Position numbers and translations under genes: made by a program
Notes under the pieces: generated by a model
The model's database searches: none
The model's input: the letters and a program-made list of their open reading frames with translations, nothing else
What the model was told of the DNA's origin: nothing
Origin: JAJXXT01 sp963764465
GTDB taxonomy: Bacteria > Pseudomonadota > Alphaproteobacteria > Acetobacterales > Acetobacteraceae
Length of the DNA stretch: 64,000 bases
Assembly (NCBI GenBank): GCA_963764465.1
Contig: CAVXSO010000006.1
Span: forward strand, 682,001-746,000
Direction: 5' to 3'
Shown: positions 28,099 to 37,375 of the stretch, one piece after another
Numbering within the stretch: the stretch's first letter is position 1
How the letters are laid out: every line of letters starts with the position of its first letter

Positions 28099-29576
28099 CC
28101 GGCCAGATCGCCCACGAAACGAACACCTTCAGCAAGGTCGCGACAACGCTGGAGCATTTCCGCGCCGGCACGCTGCTGCTCGGCAACGAAATCCCGGCGG
28201 CGAGGCGCGGCACCCACACCGCCCTCGGCGCCACGTTCGAGGCCGCGGAAAAATTCGGCTGGGTCCTCTCCCATCCGCTCGCCGCCGCCGCCAACCCCTC
28301 GGGAACCGTGACGAAGGAAACCTTCGACCAGCTCCTGTCCATGTTCCTCGACGGCGCCGAGGGCTGCGACGGCGCGCTGATCGACCTGCACGGTGCGATG
28401 GTCGCCGAGGGCTGCGAGGACGCGGAGGGCGAAATCCTCGCCCGCCTGCGCGCCATCCTCGGCCCCGACGCCCCCATCGTCGTGACACTCGACCTGCACG
28501 GCAACATCACGCAGAAAATGGCGGACAACGCCAGCGCGCTCATCGCCGTCCGCACCTACCCCCACGTCGACTACCACGAGCGCACCTGGCAGGGCGCCGA
28601 ACTGCTGGACCGCGCACTGCGCGGCGAAATCCACCCCCGCACCGTCATCGCGAAGCGCCCGATGCTGCGCGGCCTCGATGGCGGGCGCACCCAGACCGGC
28701 CCCATGCGCGAGCTCATCGACCGCGGCGAGGCGCTGGAAGCCGCCGGCCGCGCCCTCGTCGTCAGCGTCTGCGCCGGCTTCACCGCGGCGGACATCCACG
28801 ACATCGGCCCCAGCGTCACCGTCACCGCCGACGGCGACACCGCGCAGGCCCAGCGCATCGCCGAGGAGTTCATGGACTACGCCTGGCAGACGCGCGAGTT
28901 CGTCTCCGTCCGCCACGCCTCCATCGCGGACGCCGTCGCCCGCGCCAGATCCGGCCAGGACAACGCCGACAAACCCCTCGTGCTGGCCGACGTGACCGAC
29001 AACCCAGGCAGCGGTCATTACGGCGACACAACAAACCTGCTGCGCGCCATGATCGCCGCCGACCTCCAGAACGCCGCCTTCCACGCCATCTTCGACCCCG
29101 AGGCGGTGAAGCAGGCCATCGCCATCGGCCCCGGCAACAAGGGCCGCATCACCCTCGGCGGCAGGCACGACCCCGAGGCCGGCGGCGGGCCGTTGGCGCT
29201 GGACGCCGGGATCGTCTCCCTCACGGACGGCCGCTTCCAATGCCACGGCCCCATGGGCGGCGGCGTCTGGCGCAGCTACGGCCCCAGCGCGCTCCTGCGC
29301 GTCGGCGGCGTCGCCATCGCCGTCATCAGCCGCAACGGCCAGGCCAACGACCTCGCCCAGCTCATTTCACTCGGCGTCGACCCGCTCCGCTGTGCGACGA
29401 TCGCGGTGAAATCGAACCACCATTTCCGTGCCGCCTTCGAACCGATCGCCCGGGAGGTCGTCACCGTGAACGGCGGCGGCCTCGGTGCCGCGATCCTCTC
29501 GCGCATGGACTACCGCCACGTCCGCCGCCCCATCTGGCCGCTCGACGACGTGAAGCCCCAGGGATCCGGCCCCTAG
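28080..29576 (+). CDS. M81 family metallopeptidase (MlrC-like)
   Basis: A 498-residue zinc peptidase of the MlrC/M81 family, known from microcystin breakdown but widespread with unknown natural substrates. The opening ILTGQIAHETNTFSKVATTLEHF is the family N-terminus, and DGALIDLHGAMVAEGCEDAEGE and VVTLDLHGNITQKMADNASALIAVRTYPHVDYHER are the conserved metal-site blocks. LADVTDNPGSGHYGDTTNLLRAMI marks the C-terminal DUF1485-type half. ATG at 28080 with AAGGAGA upstream; it overlaps the DUF2161 gene, indicating coupled expression. Its TAG stop shares the CTAG at 29573-29576 with the stop of the opposite clpP-like gene. Confidence 0.93.
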   Translation: MAFRILTGQIAHETNTFSKVATTLEHFRAGTLLLGNEIPAARRGTHTALGATFEAAEKFGWVLSHPLAAAANPSGTVTKETFDQLLSMFLDGAEGCDGALIDLHGAMVAEGCEDAEGEILARLRAILGPDAPIVVTLDLHGNITQKMADNASALIAVRTYPHVDYHERTWQGAELLDRALRGEIHPRTVIAKRPMLRGLDGGRTQTGPMRELIDRGEALEAAGRALVVSVCAGFTAADIHDIGPSVTVTADGDTAQAQRIAEEFMDYAWQTREFVSVRHASIADAVARARSGQDNADKPLVLADVTDNPGSGHYGDTTNLLRAMIAADLQNAAFHAIFDPEAVKQAIAIGPGNKGRITLGGRHDPEAGGGPLALDAGIVSLTDGRFQCHGPMGGGVWRSYGPSALLRVGGVAIAVISRNGQANDLAQLISLGVDPLRCATIAVKSNHHFRAAFEPIAREVVTVNGGGLGAAILSRMDYRHVRRPIWPLDDVKPQGSGP

Positions 29577-30244
29577 GCCGCGCCGAGCGCCTTCAGGTCG
29601 GCGATGACGCGGCTCACCATCCCATAGGCAACCGCCTCCTCCGCGCTCATCCAGTAGTTGCGGTCGGTGTCGCGCTCCACCTTCTCCAGGTTCTGCCCGG
29701 TCTCGTGGGCGATCACCCGGTTGATGCGCTGGCGCATCTTGATGATCTCGATCGCCTCGATGTTGATGTCGGTCGCCGGCCCACGCACCCCGCCCATCGG
29801 CTGGTGCAGCAGGAAGCGGGTATTCGGCAGGCAGAAGCGCCGCTCCTTGGCCGCGCCCAGGAAGATCAGCGCCCCGGCACTTGCCACCCAGCCCGTCCCG
29901 ATCACCCGCACCGGCGCGACGCAATCCACGAAGCGGATCATGTCATGGATGGTATCGCCGCTCTCGACATGCCCACCGGGCGAGTTGATGAAGACGTCGA
30001 TCGGTCGCGGATCGGTCGCGAGCGAAAGCAGCCGTCCGGTCACATCGCGCGCCAGCTTGTCGTCGATGGCGCCGAATATCAGCACCTTGCGCTGCCGCAG
30101 CAGCCGGCTTTCCAGCTCGTTGATCGGCGAGGTGAGGGCCTTGTTCTCGCCCGGCTCCTCCGGTTCCGGCCCCGGCGGCACGGGAACGTCCGGCTCCTGC
30201 GGGTCGTCGGCGTGCGCGGGATCGTTCGGTCGGCAATCGCTCAT
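29573..30244 (-). CDS. ClpP-like ATP-dependent protease proteolytic subunit, acidic N-terminal extension
   Basis: A 223-residue serine protease of the ClpP fold with a complete triad: S122 in GWVASAGALIF, H147 in LLHQPMGG and D192 in VERDTDRNYWMSAEEAVAYGMV. It differs from housekeeping ClpP in two ways: an N-terminal extension of about 35 residues that is Pro/Glu-rich (DDPQEPDVPVPPGPEPEEPG), and GWVASAGA where canonical ClpP has GxAASMGA. These features suggest a second, divergent ClpP. No clpX or clpA is nearby, so its ATPase partner is unknown. The ATG at 30244 is chosen over an upstream in-frame codon because of the GGAGGGACACC leader. Confidence 0.88.
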   Translation of the reverse strand: MSDCRPNDPAHADDPQEPDVPVPPGPEPEEPGENKALTSPINELESRLLRQRKVLIFGAIDDKLARDVTGRLLSLATDPRPIDVFINSPGGHVESGDTIHDMIRFVDCVAPVRVIGTGWVASAGALIFLGAAKERRFCLPNTRFLLHQPMGGVRGPATDINIEAIEIIKMRQRINRVIAHETGQNLEKVERDTDRNYWMSAEEAVAYGMVSRVIADLKALGAA

Positions 30245-30400
30245 GGTGTCCCTCCGGTCGCGGCCGGCATTTAGGCGCATGGCGGGCCGCCGTCCAATTG
30301 CACCACATCCCGCGCCCGCCGCGCGACACCCGGCGCGTCCGCGCGCACCGCGCCTGCCGCACCCCGCGCCGCCTCCCGCTCCGGAAAGCGCCTGTCGAAA

Positions 30401-31714
30401 TCACACGTTCTGGCCGTCGAGCAGAAACCTCGCCGAGGTGAGGTAGTAGTTGCGCGCGGTCGCGTTGATCTGGCGTTCGCCAAGTTCCGTCAGCGCCACG
30501 GCCTTGATCCGCCTGGCGTCCCCATTCCCCGCATCGACCGCCAGCACGAAGTCGGCCAGCTCCGCCGCCCACTGGAATGCGCCTGCCGCGACCGCCTCGC
30601 GCGCCCGCGCCAGCATGTTGTCCACGCCGCCCACCATCGTCAGCATCCGCGCCGCGCGCTCCGCGGGGGCCAGCGGCGCGATGTTCGTGGCATTGCCGTC
30701 GAACCACCCGACACAATCGGCGTAGATCCCCCGCACCGTCCACGCCACGCTGCCGTAATATTCCGCCAGGTACGGGCTCTGCGCCAGCGCCGGCGGCAGC
30801 CTCACCTCCGCCACCAGTTCATCCGGCGTCTTCCCCGCCCGTATGCCCGCCAGCGTCTGATCCAGGATCGTTCCGATCGCGTCTCGATAGACCGTCAGCG
30901 CCTCGCGCACCGCCTCCCGGCCCAGCACCGGCCGCATATGCCCCTGCACGAGATATTCGGCCCCGAGCCCGATCATCGTCTCCAGGCTCGCGATCCACCT
31001 CTCCGGCGGCCGCAGCCGCACGCCGCGCAGCGGCGAAAGATTGGGAAACGCCTTGTAGAAATCGTCACCGGGCAGCAGCACCCGCAGCGCCGGGATCCAC
31101 ACGGCGATGTTCTCCGCCAACTCCCCCGGCGTGTGGATCAGCCGCAGCCGCACGCCCCCGGCCTCGATCGTCGTCTCGGCACCCGCGAACGTCCGCGTCG
31201 GCGGCAGAAACCCCTCGCGCGTGTGCGGCGTGGCGCGCCCGTATTCGCGCTGGATCCCCGCGTTGATGAACAGCGCGTCGGGCAGCGCCGTGCCGAACGC
31301 GTCACCACCGTCGCGCGCGCCCCGCGCGATCTCCGCTTCCGCTCGCACCAGCCTCTCGTGGCCCCAGATCTCAGGCCCGTCATCGCCGGCGAAAACCGTC
31401 GCCCCTCCGGAATGATCCGGATGGTTATGCGTGTAGACGATCGCCAGCACCGGCCGGCGCAGCCGCTCGCCGAACGCCGCGACGATCGCCCGCGCATCCA
31501 CGGGATTGGCCGAGGTATCGACGATGATCGACCCGCCCTCGCCCTGGATCAGCGCGACATTGCTGGCGCTGTAGCCCACGGCCACGAACACCCCGTCCGT
31601 CACCCCGATCACATCGCGGCGGAACTCGGCCGAGCTCGCCCGCAGCCGCTCCCGCCCCGCAAACGCTCCCGCCACCGGGTCCCGCAACCCTGTTCCTCCC
31701 GTCGAAGTCGCCAT
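30401..31714 (-). CDS. MBL-fold hydrolase with alkylsulfatase-type dimerization domain
   Basis: A 437-residue metallohydrolase. The zinc motif THNHPDHSGG gives H96, H98, D100 and H101, matching the HxHxDH of type III alkylsulfatases such as SdsA1. The later segment PGDDFYKAFPNLSPLRGV and the C-terminal helical AWTVRGIYADCVGWFDGNATN block belong to the alkylsulfatase dimerization region. SdsA1-like enzymes are about 650 residues and end in an SCP2-like domain; this protein stops about 200 residues earlier and has no signal peptide. It may act on a sulfate ester or a related leaving group in the cytoplasm; the substrate is inferred from fold only. Confidence 0.82.
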   Translation of the reverse strand: MATSTGGTGLRDPVAGAFAGRERLRASSAEFRRDVIGVTDGVFVAVGYSASNVALIQGEGGSIIVDTSANPVDARAIVAAFGERLRRPVLAIVYTHNHPDHSGGATVFAGDDGPEIWGHERLVRAEAEIARGARDGGDAFGTALPDALFINAGIQREYGRATPHTREGFLPPTRTFAGAETTIEAGGVRLRLIHTPGELAENIAVWIPALRVLLPGDDFYKAFPNLSPLRGVRLRPPERWIASLETMIGLGAEYLVQGHMRPVLGREAVREALTVYRDAIGTILDQTLAGIRAGKTPDELVAEVRLPPALAQSPYLAEYYGSVAWTVRGIYADCVGWFDGNATNIAPLAPAERAARMLTMVGGVDNMLARAREAVAAGAFQWAAELADFVLAVDAGNGDARRIKAVALTELGERQINATARNYYLTSARFLLDGQNV

Positions 31715-31789
31715 GGCCCGTCCCCCACAGCCGTTCGCCAGCAAAACGTCCCGCCAGGCGCCGCCGGTTCGCTCGGCCGCGCGCGCGCC

Positions 31790-33598
31790 CTACCGCCGCG
31801 TCTTGCGCCGGCGCACCGCACCCCGCGCGGCCGGCTGCACCACCTTCGCGGGCTTCGCCACCCCCTTCGCCGAGGCCCGAAGGTCAGAAATGCGCGCCCG
31901 CGACGTGATCTGCTCCGCATCCAGCACCAGCTCGATCACCGCGGGCTTGCCGCTCGCCACCGCCCGCCTGAACGCCGGCGCGAACGCCTCGGTCTTCTCC
32001 ACCCGCTCGCCATGCCCGCCGAACGCCTCGATGAACCGCGCGAAATCCGGGTTGGTCAGCGCCGTGCCCGAAACGCGCCCCGGATATGTCCGCTCCTGGT
32101 ACATCCGTATCGTGCCGTACATCGCGTTGTTGAACACCAGCACGATCGGTGCGACACCGTGATGAAACGCCGTCGCGATCTCCTGCCCCGTCATCAGGAA
32201 CCCGCCATCGCCCACAAAGGCCACCGCCTGGCGCAACGGCTCGGCCAGCTTCGCCCCGATCGCGGCCGGCACGCCATATCCCATCGCGCCGTTCGTCGGC
32301 CCGAGGAACCGCTGCCCTTCGCCCAGGTGCAGGAACCGCGCGATCCAGGTCGCGAAATTCCCCGCATCCGTCGTCAGCACCGCATCCTCGTCCAGCAGTC
32401 CCGCCAGCGTGTGCATCACCTTCGCGAGGTTCAGCGCCCCCGGGTACTCCGGCGCCTTGGAGCCCGCGAGCCGCAACTCCCGCAGCGAGCGCGTCCACTC
32501 CCCCCAGACGATCTTCCCAGGCGCCAGCCGCGCCACGGCATGCGCGAACGCGTTGAGGTCCGTCGCAATCCCCAGCGCCGGGCGGAACACGCGCCCGATC
32601 TCCGCCGGCTCCTGGAACACATGCACGATCGGCGTTCCAAGCGGTTCGAACAAGGTATACCCCTGCGTCACCGCCTCCGAGAGCCTGGTGCCAATCGCCA
32701 GCACCAGATCCGCCTCCTTCGCCCGCGCCACCAGCGCCGGGTCCGATCCCACGCCCAGGTCGCCCACGAAGTTGTCCGCCTTGCCCGGGTAATGCCCCTG
32801 CCGGCGGAAACTCACCGCCACCGGAATGTCGTGCGCCGCGAGGAATTTGCCGATATCCGCGCGCCCCTCCCCGGTCCACCCGCCGCCACCCAGAATCGCC
32901 AGCGGCCGCCGCGCCTTCGCCAGCATCGCCTGCAGCTTCAAGATCGCCGCGGGATCAGGATACGGCACCGAAACATCCGCGCGCGGCAGGTCCGGCACAT
33001 CCGCCACCCGCTTCTGCATCTCCTCCGACAGCGCGATCACCACCGGCCCCGGCCGCCCCGTCGTCGCCACGTCCACCGCGTGCGCCACCAGCTCCGGGAT
33101 GCGCTCCGGCGCGTCGATCTGCGTCACCCATTTCGCCAGCGGGGCGAACATCTTGCGGTAATCGACCTCCTGGAAGCTCTCCCGGTCCGTCTCCGCGAAC
33201 GGAATCTGCCCCACGAACAGCAGCAGCGGCGTCGAATCCTGCATCGCGATATGCACGCCGATCGCGGCGTGGCACGCGCCAGGCCCGCGCGTGACGAACG
33301 CCGCCGCCGGCCGCCCGGTCAGCTTGCCGAACGCCTCCGCCATGTTCACCGCGCCGGCCTCGAACCGGCAGGTCGTCAGCTTCACCCGCTGCCGCACGGC
33401 ATAGAGCCCGTCCAGCACGTCGAGATAGCTCTCCCCCGGCACCGCGAAGGCATGCGTGATCCCCTGCGCCACCAGCGCGTCGGCGAGGATGCGCCCGCCA
33501 GGCCGCGGGTTGCCGCGCGCCGAGGCCGAAGCCGGGGCAGAGGCCGGTGCGGCCTTCGCTCGCGGTGCCACGCGTGACGTCTTCTTGCTCGCGCTCAT
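31790..33598 (-). CDS. Thiamine-diphosphate enzyme, acetolactate synthase-like
   Basis: A 602-residue ThDP-dependent enzyme with the three classic domains. E80 (CRFEAGA) is the cofactor-activating Glu, and GDGGFLMTGQEIATAFHHGVAPIVLVFNN near residue 460-490 is the ThDP-Mg motif. The middle domain has the FAD/NAD-like PLAILGGGGWTGEG. It lacks an adjacent regulatory subunit and differs from IlvB in its central region, so it could equally be an oxalyl-CoA decarboxylase-, benzoylformate decarboxylase- or sulfoacetaldehyde-type enzyme. Both ends are unusual: the first 35 residues are an Ala/Ser/Lys/Pro-rich arm and the last 30 a Lys/Arg-rich tail (AARGAVRRRKTRR). ATG at 33598. Confidence 0.88.
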   Translation of the reverse strand: MSASKKTSRVAPRAKAAPASAPASASARGNPRPGGRILADALVAQGITHAFAVPGESYLDVLDGLYAVRQRVKLTTCRFEAGAVNMAEAFGKLTGRPAAAFVTRGPGACHAAIGVHIAMQDSTPLLLFVGQIPFAETDRESFQEVDYRKMFAPLAKWVTQIDAPERIPELVAHAVDVATTGRPGPVVIALSEEMQKRVADVPDLPRADVSVPYPDPAAILKLQAMLAKARRPLAILGGGGWTGEGRADIGKFLAAHDIPVAVSFRRQGHYPGKADNFVGDLGVGSDPALVARAKEADLVLAIGTRLSEAVTQGYTLFEPLGTPIVHVFQEPAEIGRVFRPALGIATDLNAFAHAVARLAPGKIVWGEWTRSLRELRLAGSKAPEYPGALNLAKVMHTLAGLLDEDAVLTTDAGNFATWIARFLHLGEGQRFLGPTNGAMGYGVPAAIGAKLAEPLRQAVAFVGDGGFLMTGQEIATAFHHGVAPIVLVFNNAMYGTIRMYQERTYPGRVSGTALTNPDFARFIEAFGGHGERVEKTEAFAPAFRRAVASGKPAVIELVLDAEQITSRARISDLRASAKGVAKPAKVVQPAARGAVRRRKTRR

Positions 33599-33711
33599 GC
33601 TCTCTCCCGAATGCTCCCGTGGGGGATCTCCCCGCAGGATAGAACCCGTCCGCCGCGCCTGGAAGCCACGCCCGCCGCGTGCGATGATGCCCGCAGCAGG
33701 AGGTCCGGCCC

Positions 33712-33969
33712 ATGCGCGCCATCTACGTCATGATCAAATGCGAAATGGGCCACGCGTACCGCGTCGCCCAGATCGCCGCCGACACGATCGAGGAGCTGTC
33801 GGAGCTGCACTCCACCTCCGGCCAGTACGACCTCCTGGGGAAATTCTACCTCGACCCCAACCAGGACACCGGCCTCTTCGTCACCGAGAAGCTGCAAACC
33901 ATCCAAGGCGTGAAGGACACCTACACGCTCATCACCTTCAACGCCTTCGTGGGCGGCAGCGGCGGCTGA
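33712..33969 (+). CDS. Stand-alone Lrp/AsnC ligand-binding (RAM) domain protein
   Basis: An 85-residue protein formed of a single RAM domain: beta-alpha-beta-beta-alpha-beta, seen as MRAIYVMIKCEMGHAYRVAQIAADTIEELSEL, then GQYDLLGKFYL, then a final strand TYTLITFNAF. Full Lrp/AsnC regulators carry a helix-turn-helix in front; this one has none. Lone RAM-domain proteins are known and assemble as rings that bind amino acids, so it may be an amino-acid sensor or a partner that poisons a full-length regulator. AGGAGG precedes the ATG at 33712. Divergent from the ThDP enzyme. Confidence 0.88.
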   Translation: MRAIYVMIKCEMGHAYRVAQIAADTIEELSELHSTSGQYDLLGKFYLDPNQDTGLFVTEKLQTIQGVKDTYTLITFNAFVGGSGG

Positions 33970-33998
33970 ACGGCCACCGCGAGCCGGAACAAGCCGGC

Positions 33999-34301
33999 TC
34001 AGGCCGGCTTCAGCACATGCACGGCGCGGCTCGCGATCAGCGGCGCCGTCTTCTCCCGGTACGCCAGCATGTGCGCGGACGCCGCATGCGCCGCCAGCGC
34101 CTCCGCGCTCGCCCATTTCTCGATCACGACGAACGAATCGTCCCCGAAACGAGTCCCGGCCGCCGGATCATGGTCCACCGCCGCCCCGTACTCGATGCAC
34201 CCGTCCTCCGCCCGCACCGCCGGCACGTTGGCCTGGAAGGCCGCCAGCACCTCCGCCCGCCTGCCCGGCTTCGCCGTGATGAACGCCAGCACGTGAATCA
34301 T
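33999..34301 (-). CDS. ABM/YgiN-type putative quinol monooxygenase
   Basis: A 100-residue ferredoxin-like alpha/beta protein of the antibiotic biosynthesis monooxygenase group. The pattern MIHVLAFITAKPGRRAEVLAAFQANVPAVRAEDGCIEYGA, then FVVIEKWASAEALAAHAASAHM, is typical: a beta-strand, helix, beta-strand, then WxSxEAxxxHxxSxH. Members are cofactor-free oxygenases for quinols or anthrone-like compounds, or simply dimeric binding proteins. A GGGGGAG ribosome site lies before the ATG at 34301. It follows the oligopeptide-type ATPase gene by 13 bp and may be its operon's last gene. Confidence 0.85.
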   Translation of the reverse strand: MIHVLAFITAKPGRRAEVLAAFQANVPAVRAEDGCIEYGAAVDHDPAAGTRFGDDSFVVIEKWASAEALAAHAASAHMLAYREKTAPLIASRAVHVLKPA

Positions 34302-34314
34302 CGCCTGCTCCCCC

Positions 34315-35397
34315 CTAACCCGCTTCCGCCATCGCCCGCCCGCGCCGCGAGGCATAAAGCTCGAGCCGCCGCGTCGCCACCTCGCTCATCACCGCCGCCC
34401 CCTCCGCGGCCGGCGCCGCCGGCAGCGTCTCCGCGTGGTGGCACGCCACCTGGTGCCCGCCCTCCAGCGTCCGCAGCGCCGGCACCTCCACCTTGCACTT
34501 GTCAGTGGCAAAGGCGCAGCGCGTATGGAAATGGCAACCCGGCGGCGGGTTCATCGGGCTCGGCACGTCGCCACCCGGAATCTGGCGCGCCGTCTCCCGG
34601 TGCGGATCGGGCCGCGGGATCGCGGCAAGCAGCGTGCGCGTGTACGGGTGCCGCGGGTTGGCGAACAGTGCCTCCTTCTCCGCGATCTCGACGATGCGCC
34701 CGAGATACATCACCGCCACGCGGTCGGCCATGTGCTTCACCACCGCGAGGTCGTGCGCGATGAACAGATAGGAAAGCCCAAGCCGCGCCTGCAGGTCCTT
34801 CAGCAGGTTCACCACCTGCGCCTGGATCGAAACATCGAGCGCCGAGACCGGCTCGTCGCACACCACCAGCGCCGGCTCCACCGCCAGCGCCCGCGCGATC
34901 CCGATGCGCTGCCGCTGCCCGCCGGAGAACTCATGCGGATAGCGCTGCACGTGGTACGCCGCGAGCCCCACCAGCCCCAGCAACTGGTTCACCCGCGCGC
35001 GCCGCGATGCCTTGTCGCCGATGCCATGCACCAGCAGCGGCTCCTCCAGGATATCGCCCACCGTCATGCGCGGGTTGAGGCTCGCGAACGGGTCCTGGAA
35101 CACGATCTGCATCCGCCGCCGCAGGCGGCGCAGCGGCTCGCCGCGCATCGCCGTGATGTCGGTGCCCTCGAACCGCACCACGCCGGCGCTGGGCTCGATC
35201 AGCCGCAGCACCAGCCGCGCCGTCGTGGACTTGCCGCAGCCGCTCTCGCCCACCAGCGCCAGCGTCTCGCCGTGGCCGAGCTTGAACGAAATCCCGTCCA
35301 CCGCCCGCACCGCGCCCACCTTCCTGCCGAACACCAGGCCGCGCTTGACCTCGTAGTACTTGGCGAGGTTCTCGACCTCGAGCAGCGCCCCGCTCAT
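34315..35397 (-). CDS. Oligopeptide-type ABC ATPase, DppF/OppF class
   Basis: A 360-residue ATPase. Walker A GESGCGKST near residue 48, signature FSGGQRQRIGIARAL, Walker B LVVCDEPVSALD, and switch FIAHDLAVV are present. The C-terminal extension has the oligopeptide-family PYTRTLLAAIPRPDP, the ProP-like SPMNPPPGCHFHTRC and further Cys (CAFATDKCKVE), the Cys cluster usually seen in DppF/OppF. Its partner, the frameshifted DppD-type gene, lies 24 bp upstream. No permease genes sit nearby, which is unusual for this class. Confidence 0.92.
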   Translation of the reverse strand: MSGALLEVENLAKYYEVKRGLVFGRKVGAVRAVDGISFKLGHGETLALVGESGCGKSTTARLVLRLIEPSAGVVRFEGTDITAMRGEPLRRLRRRMQIVFQDPFASLNPRMTVGDILEEPLLVHGIGDKASRRARVNQLLGLVGLAAYHVQRYPHEFSGGQRQRIGIARALAVEPALVVCDEPVSALDVSIQAQVVNLLKDLQARLGLSYLFIAHDLAVVKHMADRVAVMYLGRIVEIAEKEALFANPRHPYTRTLLAAIPRPDPHRETARQIPGGDVPSPMNPPPGCHFHTRCAFATDKCKVEVPALRTLEGGHQVACHHAETLPAAPAAEGAAVMSEVATRRLELYASRRGRAMAEAG

Positions 35398-35403
35398 GCT
35401 TCC

Positions 35404-35421
35404 ACCCTCATGCGGGCACCC

Positions 35422-35431
<10 letters not shown>
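35404..35431. repeat. Two tandem 14-bp units over the dppD-like stop codon
   Basis: The 14-mer accctcatgcgggc occurs at 35404-35417 and again at 35418-35431. The second copy contains the stop codon of the DppD-type gene, and the first provides purine-rich sequence just upstream of the DppF-type start. Confidence 0.85.
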
Positions 35432-36433
<1,002 letters not shown>

Positions 36434-37210
36434 TCAGCCACGATAATCCGGCCGGTCGTTCTCGATCAGCCGCAGCGCGGCCCCCCACGCCATCGCCGCG
36501 TGCGCCGCCGCCCCCTGCTCGCTGCCCGCGGCGAACTGCGCCGCCGTCCGCGCCGCCACCGCCTCGGGGATCAGCATCAGCTCCGCCCCTCCGGATTGCG
36601 CGGCGATCTGCGCCTGGCAAGCCCGCTCCAGGAAATAGATTTCCAGGAACGCCTCGGGAATGCTCCGCCCGCACGCCAGCAGCCCATGGTTGCACAGGAT
36701 CATCGCGGTGTTGCCGCCCAGGTCCGCCACCAGCCGCTCGCGCTCGTCGGTGTCCAGCGCGATCCCCTCGTAGCCATGGTACGAAACCCGCCCGAAGAAC
36801 CGCGCCGCGTGCTGCGACAGCGGCAGCAACCCCTGCTTCTGCGCCGAAACCGCGATCCCCGCGGCCGTGTGCGTATGGATCACGCAGGCAAGGTCCGGCC
36901 GCGCCGCATGGATCGCGGAGTGGATCACGAACCCCGCGCGGTTCACCTCGCTTTCGGACCGCTCATCCACGCTCCGCCCATCGAGGTCGATCTTCACCAG
37001 GTCGGAGGCGCGCATCTCATGGAACAGCACGCCATACTTGTTGATCAGGAAATGGTGCTCGGGCCCCGGCACCCGCGCGCTGATATGGGTGTAGATGAAG
37101 TCCGTCATCCGGAAATGCGCCACCAGCCGGTACAGCGCCGCCAGGTCGCAGCGCAGCTGCCACTCCCCGGCTCTCATGCCGGCCCGCGCGCCCACCGCCG
37201 CGACATTCAT
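36434..37210 (-). CDS. Class II aldolase/adducin-family protein
   Basis: A 258-residue zinc aldolase-like protein. VIHTHTAAG supplies H112 and H114, and a third His lies in CNHGLLACGRS (about 180), the usual Zn triad; an acidic catalytic residue is expected near EMRASDLVKIDLDG. NINVAAVG-like N-terminus and a C-terminal helix are typical of fuculose-phosphate and ribulose-phosphate aldolases, but adducin-like members often have unknown substrates. ATG at 37210 preceded by GGGAG. Its stop is one base from the start of the frameshifted DppD-type gene, so the aldolase may act on a compound that this transporter once brought in. Confidence 0.87.
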   Translation of the reverse strand: MNVAAVGARAGMRAGEWQLRCDLAALYRLVAHFRMTDFIYTHISARVPGPEHHFLINKYGVLFHEMRASDLVKIDLDGRSVDERSESEVNRAGFVIHSAIHAARPDLACVIHTHTAAGIAVSAQKQGLLPLSQHAARFFGRVSYHGYEGIALDTDERERLVADLGGNTAMILCNHGLLACGRSIPEAFLEIYFLERACQAQIAAQSGGAELMLIPEAVAARTAAQFAAGSEQGAAAHAAMAWGAALRLIENDRPDYRG

Positions 37211-37260
37211 CGCCCATCTCCCTGATCCCGCCCGGACTCTCCGCCGCCCCGCGCGCCCGG

Positions 37261-37304
37261 TCAAGCGAGGGTCAAGCGAGGCCCAGGCGAGGGCCAGGCG
37301 AGCG
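37261..37304. repeat. Tandem repeat, four 11-bp units upstream of the GFA gene
   Basis: Four 11-mers related to tcaagcgaggg lie at 37261-37271, 37272-37282, 37283-37293 and 37294-37304; the last two share ccaggcgag. They occupy the divergent promoter region between the class II aldolase and the GFA-family gene. Confidence 0.85.
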
Positions 37305-37375
37305 CCATGCCACCGATTGCCCGGGGGGCGAGGGTCGTGCCAGTCTCGCCGCAACGGCGGCGGGAGGAACACGTC

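Noticed and set aside
30245..30400. Promoter or small RNA between the clpP-like and alkylsulfatase-like genes
   Set aside because: I see no consensus promoter elements, hairpin or T tract to support it.
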